64,000 nt of DNA, taken from the NCBI RefSeq assembly GCF_907164905.1, contig NZ_CAJRAF010000002.1, positions 2,046,001-2,110,000 on the forward strand, given 5' to 3'. This DNA is from Dyadobacter sp. CECT 9275. GTDB taxonomy: Bacteria; Bacteroidota; Bacteroidia; Cytophagales; Spirosomataceae. Of this stretch, positions 17,582-25,005 are shown piece after piece; position 1 is the stretch's first letter; the number at the start of each line of letters is the position of its first letter. Below the pieces are notes generated by a model. That model did not search any database. It saw only the letters and a list, made by a program, of their open reading frames with translations, and was not told the DNA's origin. A program made the position numbers and the translations under genes.

Positions 17582-17618
17582 CAGAAAAGGGTCGACTTTC
17601 CGGATCAACCCTTTTCTG
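17582..17618 (-). terminator. Candidate terminator of glyS
   Basis: An 11-bp perfect stem, CAGAAAAGGGT (17582-17592) with ACCCTTTTCTG (17608-17618) and a 15-base loop, 19 bases beyond the glyS stop. It lacks a clear T run on the minus strand, so confidence is limited. Confidence 0.5.
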
Positions 17619-17636
17619 CAAATATCTGCCTGGTAA

Positions 17637-19121
17637 TCAGATCGCCTCCAGAATTCTTTCTATAGCAACCTTGTACCCGATTTTTTCTTTCAGTTCACTG
17701 ATCGCCACCCGCTCCTGTTCCATCGAGTCCCGGTGGCGGATCGTTACGGTGTCGTCTTCCATGGTCTGGTAATCAATAACAACGCAGAAGGGGGTACCGA
17801 TAAGGTCCTGCCGTGTGTAGCGTTTACCAATGGCTGCTCCATCATCGTAAGTGGTACGGAAAGAAGATTTAAGCGAATTTGCCACAGCCTGCGCTTTTTC
17901 TGCCAGTCCATCCTTCTTTACGAGCGGCAACACTGCAACTTTAAAAGGAGCGAGTGCGGGATGTAATTTCAGGTAAGTACGCTGTTTGGCATTTTCACCT
18001 TCACCCACCGTTTCGTTGGTATATGCGTTACAGAAGGCCGCCAGGAAAAGGCGGTCGGCGCCTACGGAAGTTTCAACAACATAAGGGATATAATTTCCAT
18101 ACGGCTTCCCATTTTCGTCAAGATCGGCATCAAAGTACTGCTGCTTTTTCTTAGATAATTCCTGGTGGTTTCTGAGGTCAAAATCGGTACGAGAATGGAT
18201 CCCTTCTATTTCCCTGAATCCGAAAGGGAACTGAAATTCAATATCAACGGCAGCATTGGCATAATGCGCCAGCTTTTCGTGATCATGAAATTTCAGCTTT
18301 TCAGCTGGCAGACCAATCGCTTTATGAAACTTCATCCTGGCCTCCTTCCATGAATCATACCAGGCCATTTCGGTACCAGGGCGTATAAAAAACTGCATTT
18401 CCATTTGTTCAAACTCCCGCATACGGAAGGTAAACTGGCGGGCCACAATCTCATTCCGGAAAGCCTTTCCTATTTGCGCAATACCAAAAGGAATTTTCAT
18501 CCTGCCGCTTTTCTGCACATTCAGGAAATTCACAAATATTCCTTGTGCCGTCTCCGGACGCAGGTAGATCAGGCTGGAGTCATCCGCAACCGAACCCACC
18601 TGAGTACTGAACATCAGGTTAAACTGCCGAACTTCTGTCCAGTTCGCAGTCCCGGAAACAGGGCATTTTATATTTTCACTGATAATCAGTTCCCTTACAC
18701 CCGCCAAATCCTCAGCACTCAGCAACCTTCCCATTTCAGCAAGCAGCGCCTGGGCCTTTTCGGACTGGCCTTCGGCTTCATATTGTTCCGCTTTGCCTTC
18801 CAGCAGCTGATCCGCGCGATAACGTTTTTTAGAATCCTTGTTATCGATCATCGGGTCATTAAAACCATCCACATGGCCGGAAGCCTTCCACGTAAGCGGG
18901 TGCATAAAAATAGCCGCGTCAATACCCACGATGTTGTCGTGAAGCTGCGTCATGGCTTTCCACCATGCTGTTTTCAGGTTATTTTTAAGTTCAACGCCAT
19001 TCTGTCCGTAGTCATAAACAGCTTGCAGACCGTCATATATCTCAGAAGAGGGAAATACAAAACCGTATTCTTTAGCATGCCCTACAATGTCTTGAAGGGA
19101 AGTAGCAGGTGCCTGGCTCAT
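17637..19121 (-). CDS. glyS: Glycyl-tRNA synthetase (dimeric type)
   Basis: Charges tRNA-Gly with glycine in the cytoplasm. This is the single-chain homodimeric class II form, 494 residues, not the bacterial alpha2beta2 form. Class II motif 2 is seen in GKAFRNEIVARQFTFRMREFEQME (given in part), motif 3 in GADRLFLAAF, and the C-terminal anticodon-binding domain starts near LHPALAPFKVAVLPL. The ATG at 19121 gives the normal N-terminus (LQDIVGHAKEYGFVFPSSEIY). A TAnnTTTG -7 element is 60 bases upstream. Confidence 0.96.
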   Translation of the reverse strand: MSQAPATSLQDIVGHAKEYGFVFPSSEIYDGLQAVYDYGQNGVELKNNLKTAWWKAMTQLHDNIVGIDAAIFMHPLTWKASGHVDGFNDPMIDNKDSKKRYRADQLLEGKAEQYEAEGQSEKAQALLAEMGRLLSAEDLAGVRELIISENIKCPVSGTANWTEVRQFNLMFSTQVGSVADDSSLIYLRPETAQGIFVNFLNVQKSGRMKIPFGIAQIGKAFRNEIVARQFTFRMREFEQMEMQFFIRPGTEMAWYDSWKEARMKFHKAIGLPAEKLKFHDHEKLAHYANAAVDIEFQFPFGFREIEGIHSRTDFDLRNHQELSKKKQQYFDADLDENGKPYGNYIPYVVETSVGADRLFLAAFCNAYTNETVGEGENAKQRTYLKLHPALAPFKVAVLPLVKKDGLAEKAQAVANSLKSSFRTTYDDGAAIGKRYTRQDLIGTPFCVVIDYQTMEDDTVTIRHRDSMEQERVAISELKEKIGYKVAIERILEAI

Positions 19122-19180
19122 TCTATTTGTTTAAAATCAATTAAAAACTATTGTTCATCATTCCAAAATCAGGAATCGGG

Positions 19181-19188
19181 CAAAATTA
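19181..19188 (-). promoter_or_regulatory. glyS promoter -7 element
   Basis: On the minus strand TAATTTTG fits TAnnTTTG exactly; no TTTG box was found at 19-21 bases, so only half of the promoter is supported. Confidence 0.4.
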
Positions 19189-19327
19189 GGGATTTTGCTG
19201 TCAATGCGTATTCATGTGGATGAAATTTGTGCACCGGTAAAATTCTGTAACTCATAATTATCTGTTCAAAATCTGGAAACTTAATCTCTGCCGCTACGTC
19301 CTAGCATCACACCTTACCATTTTCCTG

Positions 19328-20326
19328 ATGTTTAGACGTATCCTTGACCAGCTGCAGGATTTTTTGGGAATATCCCGCAAACAAGCCAGAGGAGCTGCAC
19401 TGATGATGATCATCACCCTGCTGATTGTGTGGTTTCCTTTCATTTTTCGCCGGCTCATCCTACCACATTTTCCCGTCGCAACAGCGCCGGTACCTACCCG
19501 CATGCTGGACAGTGTCGCCACATTGATGGATCAAGAACAGCCGGATTTTGAAGAAAAAAACAATAAAAACAATTACAAAGGGAATTACAGCAAAACGCCT
19601 GTACGTCCACAGCGTCTTTTTAAATTCGATCCTAACCGGGCCAGTATTGCAGAGTTAGAGGAACTCGGGATTGCTCCTTTCCTCGCAAAACGGATTGAAA
19701 AGTACCGAAGTAAAGGAGGCCGGTTTCGCAAAAAAGAAGATTTGCTGCATATATACGACTTCCCGTCGGACCTGTATCAGCAGCTGGAAGGTTATATTAT
19801 TTTACCTGAATCTTTTAAAAAATTCAGCCGGAAGGATTCCTCTCAGGAGCGGCTTCCAAAATCATATCCTGCCAACGACCACTACAACAACCTGCCAAAA
19901 GCAAATCGTTTCCCAGCCAGGACTGCCTTGGTGCCTTTTGATATCAACAAAGCCGATACGACTGAACTGATCCGGCTTCGCGGAATCGGAAGCAAGCTGG
20001 CAATCCGGATCATCAGGTTCAGGGACGGACTGGGGGGCTTTCATTCTCCGGAACAGTACCCCGAAATTTTTGGAATTGATTCCCTGGCACTAACAGAACT
20101 CAACCGCTACGCCAAGGTACTGAGCCCTATTACAAGGATCAAAATCAATACTGCAGACTTGGAACGGTTAACGGCACACTCCTATCTCCGCAACAAAAAA
20201 CTTGCTGGCGTGATCATCAATTACAGAAACCAGCATGGGCCCTACCAATCCATTGACGACCTGAGGAAGACCGGGGTACTGGACGAAAAGACTCTTCATA
20301 AGATAGGCCCATACCTTGAGTTTTAA
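19328..20326 (+). CDS. Membrane-anchored helix-hairpin-helix protein (ComEA-like repeats)
   Basis: A 332-residue protein with one hydrophobic segment near the N-terminus (about 22-41, AALMMIITLLIVWFPFIF) and three ComEA-type helix-hairpin-helix units: about 98-155 (FDPNRASIAELEELGIAPFLAKRI), about 198-260 (FDINKADTTELIRLRGIGSKLA) and about 270-332 (KINTADLERL to IGPYLEF). Such units bind DNA non-specifically; ComEA itself receives incoming DNA during natural transformation. Whether this one has that role is unknown: no other competence gene is nearby. It is convergent with the LOG family gene. Confidence 0.82.
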   Translation: MFRRILDQLQDFLGISRKQARGAALMMIITLLIVWFPFIFRRLILPHFPVATAPVPTRMLDSVATLMDQEQPDFEEKNNKNNYKGNYSKTPVRPQRLFKFDPNRASIAELEELGIAPFLAKRIEKYRSKGGRFRKKEDLLHIYDFPSDLYQQLEGYIILPESFKKFSRKDSSQERLPKSYPANDHYNNLPKANRFPARTALVPFDINKADTTELIRLRGIGSKLAIRIIRFRDGLGGFHSPEQYPEIFGIDSLALTELNRYAKVLSPITRIKINTADLERLTAHSYLRNKKLAGVIINYRNQHGPYQSIDDLRKTGVLDEKTLHKIGPYLEF

Positions 20327-20367
20327 AACCACTTACTGACGGAACGCAATCTGAAACCCTCAGCTTA

Positions 20368-21138
20368 TTAAAAATTAGGCTTCAGCAGATATTTGGAATA
20401 AAAATTGTCGATCACTTTCACCGCCTCATCCGGTGTATCTACCAGGCTGATCAGTTTTAAGTCTTCGGGGTTTATATTTTTTTCCGTAAGCATCACATTC
20501 TTGATCCAGTCGATCAGCCCGGCCCAGAAGGAAGTACCTACCATAACAATCGGGAAACGACCGATTTTTTTGGTTTGTATCAAAGTCATCGCTTCAAAGA
20601 GTTCATCGAGCGTTCCAAAGCCGCCGGGCATCACAATAAAGCCCTGTGAGTATTTAACGAACATTACCTTCCTGACAAAGAAGAAATCAAAGTTGATGCT
20701 TTTGTCCTGATCAATATAGATGTTGCTGTGCTGTTCAAAAGGGAGTTTTATATTGAGACCGACGGATTTCCCTCCCTGCTCAAAAGCACCTTTGTTCCCT
20801 GCCTCCATAATACCCGGACCTCCGCCAGTGATCACACCGTAACCATGTCTGACGAGCTTTGCCGCTATTTCCTCTGCCGTTTTGTAATAAGGGTTATCTG
20901 GCTTGGTACGGGCAGAGCCGAAAATGGTTACGCAAGGGCCTATTTTAGCTAACTTATCAAACCCCTCCACAAATTCGGCCATTACCTTAAATACAACCCA
21001 GGAATCTGCACTTTTTATTTCATTCCAGTTTCTATCCTCAAAAGCTTCTTTTATTCGTTTTTCATCTTCCGGAACCGCCGGATTCAGAAGGGATACATCG
21101 GTCAGCTGGCTATCAGTATGTTTTATTTCTTCACTCAT
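20368..21138 (-). CDS. LOG family protein (TIGR00730, lysine-decarboxylase-like fold)
   Basis: A 256-residue Rossmann-fold protein with the family signatures GGGPGIMEAGNKGA and PGGFGTLDELFEA (PGGxGTxxE). Members hydrolyse cytokinin or purine nucleotide monophosphates, releasing ribose 5-phosphate and a base. The C-terminal half (FDFFFVRKVMFVKYSQGFIVMPGG) is well conserved. It is divergent from rpiB, which is notable because ribose 5-phosphate is the RpiB product; joint regulation is only inference. Confidence 0.88.
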   Translation of the reverse strand: MSEEIKHTDSQLTDVSLLNPAVPEDEKRIKEAFEDRNWNEIKSADSWVVFKVMAEFVEGFDKLAKIGPCVTIFGSARTKPDNPYYKTAEEIAAKLVRHGYGVITGGGPGIMEAGNKGAFEQGGKSVGLNIKLPFEQHSNIYIDQDKSINFDFFFVRKVMFVKYSQGFIVMPGGFGTLDELFEAMTLIQTKKIGRFPIVMVGTSFWAGLIDWIKNVMLTEKNINPEDLKLISLVDTPDEAVKVIDNFYSKYLLKPNF

Positions 21139-21260
21139 ACTTATTGAAATTCGATTTAGTTGTTGAATTGCTACTAAATTTGCTGGTCTTTATGATAGAA
21201 ACTATTTAACTATCCTAACCATTCATTTATTTGAAGGTGGGTACAATTAACAAAAAAGTA

Positions 21261-21695
21261 ATGAGAAAAATTGCAATCGGTTCGGACCATGCGGGCTTTC
21301 CCTACAAAGAACCCATTAAGGAATGGCTGGCCGCTAACGACTTTGAAGTAGTTGATTTTGGAACCCATAGCGCGGATCCGGCGGATTATGCCGACTTCGC
21401 ACATCCGGTTGCTTCGGCAGTTGAAAGTGGTGAATTTGAAAAGGGAGTACTCCTTTGCGGCAGCGGACAAGGCGTTTGTATGACTGCCAATAAACATCAG
21501 GGTATTCGGGCGGCGCTTGTCTGGGATCCGCAACTTGCCCCACTGGCCCGCCAGCATAACGACGCCAACGTAGTTTGCTTTCCTGTTCGCTTTATTTCCC
21601 TGGAAACCGCCCTTGAAAGTTTAAGACTCTTTCTGAGCACCGAATTTGAAGGCGGAAGGCATCAGACAAGGGTAAATAAAATGTCCTGCGCTTAA
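21261..21695 (+). CDS. rpiB: Ribose 5-phosphate isomerase B (RpiB/LacAB family)
   Basis: Interconverts ribose 5-phosphate and ribulose 5-phosphate in the pentose phosphate pathway. From the ATG at 21261 the protein has 144 residues and starts RKIAIGSDHAG, the standard N-terminus; a longer frame opens 10 codons earlier without a homologous extension. Catalytic Cys66 lies in LLCGSGQG, D9/H10 in SDHAG, H99 in RQHNDANV and R110 in PVRF. The gene is alone between divergent LOG and convergent membrane-protein genes. Confidence 0.93.
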   Translation: MRKIAIGSDHAGFPYKEPIKEWLAANDFEVVDFGTHSADPADYADFAHPVASAVESGEFEKGVLLCGSGQGVCMTANKHQGIRAALVWDPQLAPLARQHNDANVVCFPVRFISLETALESLRLFLSTEFEGGRHQTRVNKMSCA

Positions 21696-21759
21696 TAAAT
21701 ATCCCGTGGGAAGATTACCATAAGTCTTCCTTCGGGTTCATTCCAGCCCTCCCGGCTAA

Positions 21760-23169
21760 TCAGTTGCGCCGGTATATCCCTTTCCAGGCACTGGGAGTAT
21801 ATTGCCTTTTTAAGGCCGGAACTCTTTCCAGTAGCTTCGGCATAACATCCGACTTGTCGATCACATAATCGGGCGGATCTTTTCTGAAATTATCATAAAC
21901 GTGGATCACGCTGTCAAAATTATCCAGATTTTCCAGGTCATAACTGGCCAGCTCCCAGTTCAGGTAAGGCGTGGCCGTGTAATTATTCAGGTATTCGCCG
22001 GTATGCTGGCCCAGCACCAGAATTCGTTTATTATGGATTTCCGCAGGAAGAGATGCCGGCTTTGCCCTGAGATTCTCGAGCCTGCCAGCAGAAACACCGG
22101 GAATCAGGCCCCTTAAACCCTGAAGCTGCATAATAATGATAATTCCGCCCATGAACATAAACAGTACCTCGTCGGCCCAGCTTTTCTTCTTAAAACTCTG
22201 GAAATAATGGGTGGCAAAAAAAGAGGCCGGCGGTATGAAAACAACAAACTGCATGGGGGCCAGGTACTGCATCAGTGGAATGGTAAAAACCGCAACGATA
22301 AACCATAATGCCATCACCTGCTGGATACGGGTTTGATAGTTCACGAAACGGATGGATGTAAAAATGCGCATAAAGCCCATCACCCCAAAACTTAGCGGCA
22401 GGAACAAGGATACCAGCAGAGAAGAAAAATCATTAAGATTGTATTGTTTCACCTGAAAAACGGAAGTCAGCAGGTTGCGGTTAAGGCTTTCAACACCATC
22501 GTTCAGATAAAAAAACAGTACCACCATCAACAGTGGAAACAAGGAACCGAAAAGCCCCAGCAAGTGATGCCTGATGGTTGCGCCCGTGTAAAACAACAGA
22601 GCAAGCAAAGCCCAGGCCATAAAAAGAGACGCCGGAAGGTAAAACAGAGTAGCAATTCCGATATAAAGGCCCATCTCAAAAACCTGCGCGGATACTTCTC
22701 TTCTGATGAGGATTTTTACCATGGAGCCAAAAGCAAACAGCAAAAAAGTATTGGCCAGCAACATGGGCGACAAAGTGCCCAAGTCAAACGAAATATTAAG
22801 AAAGAGTGCATAAAGAGCTCCCGGAACATAGGTACGTTCCGGAAAAACATCTCTTGAATGAATCACAAAATTGAAATACAGTATCTGCACGATACACACC
22901 AGCCCCGCCACAAGCTGGTAAGCCAGCTGCGACCGGCCAAAAAGGGAATCCACCAGCCAGTAGGTCAGCCCGGAAAAGGGGCTGACATTATCCCAGACAT
23001 CTTTATAAAGCATAAAACCATGACCCATTTGCTCCCCTACAAGCATCCAGCTTAATTCAGGAATGAGCAATGGTGCGCCTCCCAAAAAAAATGGAAGCCG
23101 GAGAAGCAAAAAGAACACAATCAAACTAATGGTTTGATATCGTGCATTAACCCGGAAAAAACTAAGCAA
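21760..23169 (-). CDS. Polytopic membrane protein, GT-C-like, unknown function
   Basis: A 469-residue inner membrane protein with about ten hydrophobic helices and a soluble C-terminal tail of about 90 residues (from AGRLENLRAKPASLP to IYRRN). The first periplasmic loop contains ELSWMLVGEQMGHGFMLYKDVWDNVSPFSG (shown in parts: WMLVGE, YKDVWDN, SPFSG), which resembles the Y-D-x-W/F-D-x-x-P loop of GT-C glycosyltransferases such as the GT39/ArnT group. It may use a polyprenyl-linked sugar, but this is a weak inference; it may instead be a DUF6427-like protein. The start is TTG (23169); no ATG occurs in the first 40 codons. Confidence 0.7.
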   Translation of the reverse strand: MLSFFRVNARYQTISLIVFFLLLRLPFFLGGAPLLIPELSWMLVGEQMGHGFMLYKDVWDNVSPFSGLTYWLVDSLFGRSQLAYQLVAGLVCIVQILYFNFVIHSRDVFPERTYVPGALYALFLNISFDLGTLSPMLLANTFLLFAFGSMVKILIRREVSAQVFEMGLYIGIATLFYLPASLFMAWALLALLFYTGATIRHHLLGLFGSLFPLLMVVLFFYLNDGVESLNRNLLTSVFQVKQYNLNDFSSLLVSLFLPLSFGVMGFMRIFTSIRFVNYQTRIQQVMALWFIVAVFTIPLMQYLAPMQFVVFIPPASFFATHYFQSFKKKSWADEVLFMFMGGIIIIMQLQGLRGLIPGVSAGRLENLRAKPASLPAEIHNKRILVLGQHTGEYLNNYTATPYLNWELASYDLENLDNFDSVIHVYDNFRKDPPDYVIDKSDVMPKLLERVPALKRQYTPSAWKGIYRRN

Positions 23170-23324
23170 GACGAGTAAGTTTTGTAGCTGATATCAATAA
23201 CTTTCACGAAATTACAATTCCATGCCCTACAAAAACAAAATAAGTACGGATATTTGTGGTTATTTTAATAGGTGATGCGGAAACAACGGTTAGCCAGAAA
23301 TATCACCATTCAGACACTGATCAG

Positions 23325-23711
23325 ATGGAATCGAAAAGACAACAAAAGGTAGGGAGGCAGATACAGAAAGATCTTGGGGAGATATTCCAGAAAGATGCGC
23401 AGCATCTGACAAGCGGCTCTTTTATTACCATAACTGCTGTGAGAGTTACCCCTGATTTGGGCATAGCGCGTGCCTACCTCAGTTTTTTACCCGATAAAAA
23501 CAAAAATTTCCTTCTTCAGAACATACAGGAAAATACCCGTTTTATCCGAACCAAACTTGGAGAAAGAGTTCGGCATCAGCTGAGAATTGTACCACATCTG
23601 CAGTTCTACCTGGACGATACCGCAGAGTACGCCGCTAAAATGGATCTTTTGTTTTCAGACCTGGTCATTCCACCTGCTTCTGCCGAAGAAGATGAAGACA
23701 CAAATTCATAA
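23325..23711 (+). CDS. rbfA: Ribosome-binding factor A
   Basis: Assists maturation of the 16S rRNA 5' end in the 30S subunit. From ATG 23325 the protein has 128 residues with the family start (ESKRQQKVGRQIQKDLGEIF) and the KH-type core ITAVRVTPDLGIARAYLSF and LRIVPHLQFYLDDTAEYAAKMD. A longer frame from 23256 adds 23 residues with no counterpart. It is 15 bases upstream of a LolC/E-like permease gene, an arrangement conserved in Bacteroidota in my recollection. Confidence 0.93.
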   Translation: MESKRQQKVGRQIQKDLGEIFQKDAQHLTSGSFITITAVRVTPDLGIARAYLSFLPDKNKNFLLQNIQENTRFIRTKLGERVRHQLRIVPHLQFYLDDTAEYAAKMDLLFSDLVIPPASAEEDEDTNS

Positions 23712-23726
23712 AAGGTTGCAGCTAAA

Positions 23727-24953
23727 ATGAACCTTTCTTACCGAATTGCCGTACGGTACTTTTTTTCCAGGAACAAACGTAGTTTTATCAGCCTGATCGC
23801 CAGAATCGCGATGGCGGGTGTTGCGGTGGGAACCATGGCGCTGGTAGTTGTACTGTCGGTATTTAATGGTATGGAAGACCTTAACCGAAGTATTTTCAGA
23901 ACTTTTGATGCGGATGTTACCATCACACCTCTGGCCGGGAAGCGTTTTAAAGTTTCGGCGCCTTTGTTAAGAAGTATTCAAGGCGTTGAAGGAGTGAAAC
24001 TGGTTACGCAGGTAATTGAAGATAACGCCCTGGCGCATTATGCAGGGCAGCAGACAATCATCAAACTGAAAGGGGTTGACAGCACCTATGCGGAAAGAAA
24101 TCAGCTGGATACTGCCATTATTGAGGGATCCATGCAGCTTTATGGTCCCAATGGCACACCGTATGCCATCATTTCAGAAGGAATCCGGAATGCACTTTCG
24201 ATATCGTTACAGGATATTATCATTCCGCTTGAATTGTGGTATCCGAAAAGTAATACTAGAGCCATCAACCTTAACTCTACCGACGCTTTTAACCAGATCG
24301 CGGTGAGGCCTGGTGGTGTATTTTTTATCGAAACCCGTTATGATGATTATGTAATTGTGCCCATCAAGGTTGCAGAAGCACTGCTTGGCTATCATTCCGA
24401 AAGATCTTCTCTGGAGATACAGATCAAGCCTGGTTATACCGAGGCCGGAGTCAGCCAGCGGATTTCAAGTGTACTTGGAGCAAAATTCATAGTCAAGGAC
24501 AGGGATTCTATGAACGCCGATCTGCTGAGGGCTATAGGTGTGGAAAAACTTTTTGTCACGATAACTCTGTCGTTCATTATTTTAGTGGCCGGAATCAACA
24601 TTTTCTTTTCGCTGAGTATGCTGGCGATTGAGAAAAAGAAAGATATTATGATGCTGTATACCATGGGGGCCACCCCCTTGCTGGTAAAAAAAATATTTCT
24701 GACCGAAGGCGCAATTGTAGCTTTCACAGGAGCCGGTTTCGGGATACTGAGCGGTATAGCGATCTGCTGGGCTCAAATACAGTTCGGGTTGGTATCTATG
24801 GGAATGGTTTCCTCTCTGGTGGATGCCTATCCGGTGAAATTAATCTGGAATGATATATTTATGGCAGGTGCCATTATCGTTATGATAACCCTTGCCGTTT
24901 CTTACGTTCCGGCCCAGCGTGCCGCAAAGCCCGCGGAACCAGGCCGATTATGA
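23727..24953 (+). CDS. ABC transporter permease, LolC/LolE-like
   Basis: A 408-residue inner membrane protein: an N-terminal helix (about 20-45, ARIAMAGVAVGTMALVVVL), a large periplasmic MacB-PCD-like domain (about 50-270), and three helices of the FtsX domain (about 280-395, with EKKKDIMMLYTMGATPLLVKKIFLTEGAIVAF). LolC/E with LolD extract lipoproteins from the inner membrane toward LolA. No ATPase is adjacent, so the partner is encoded elsewhere. It follows rbfA by 15 bases. The last residues (RAAKPAEPGRL) are an unusual terminus for this family, but no frameshift is evident. A paralogue is at 60241. Confidence 0.87.
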   Translation: MNLSYRIAVRYFFSRNKRSFISLIARIAMAGVAVGTMALVVVLSVFNGMEDLNRSIFRTFDADVTITPLAGKRFKVSAPLLRSIQGVEGVKLVTQVIEDNALAHYAGQQTIIKLKGVDSTYAERNQLDTAIIEGSMQLYGPNGTPYAIISEGIRNALSISLQDIIIPLELWYPKSNTRAINLNSTDAFNQIAVRPGGVFFIETRYDDYVIVPIKVAEALLGYHSERSSLEIQIKPGYTEAGVSQRISSVLGAKFIVKDRDSMNADLLRAIGVEKLFVTITLSFIILVAGINIFFSLSMLAIEKKKDIMMLYTMGATPLLVKKIFLTEGAIVAFTGAGFGILSGIAICWAQIQFGLVSMGMVSSLVDAYPVKLIWNDIFMAGAIIVMITLAVSYVPAQRAAKPAEPGRL

Positions 24954-25005
24954 TATTGAATTACTGGTTTTTGACCAGAAGAATTTTAGACCAAAATCTG
25001 AATAT

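Noticed and set aside
18405..19223. Open frame of 272 codons on the plus strand
   Set aside because: It is antisense to glyS, has no family features, and glyS is unmistakable on the other strand.
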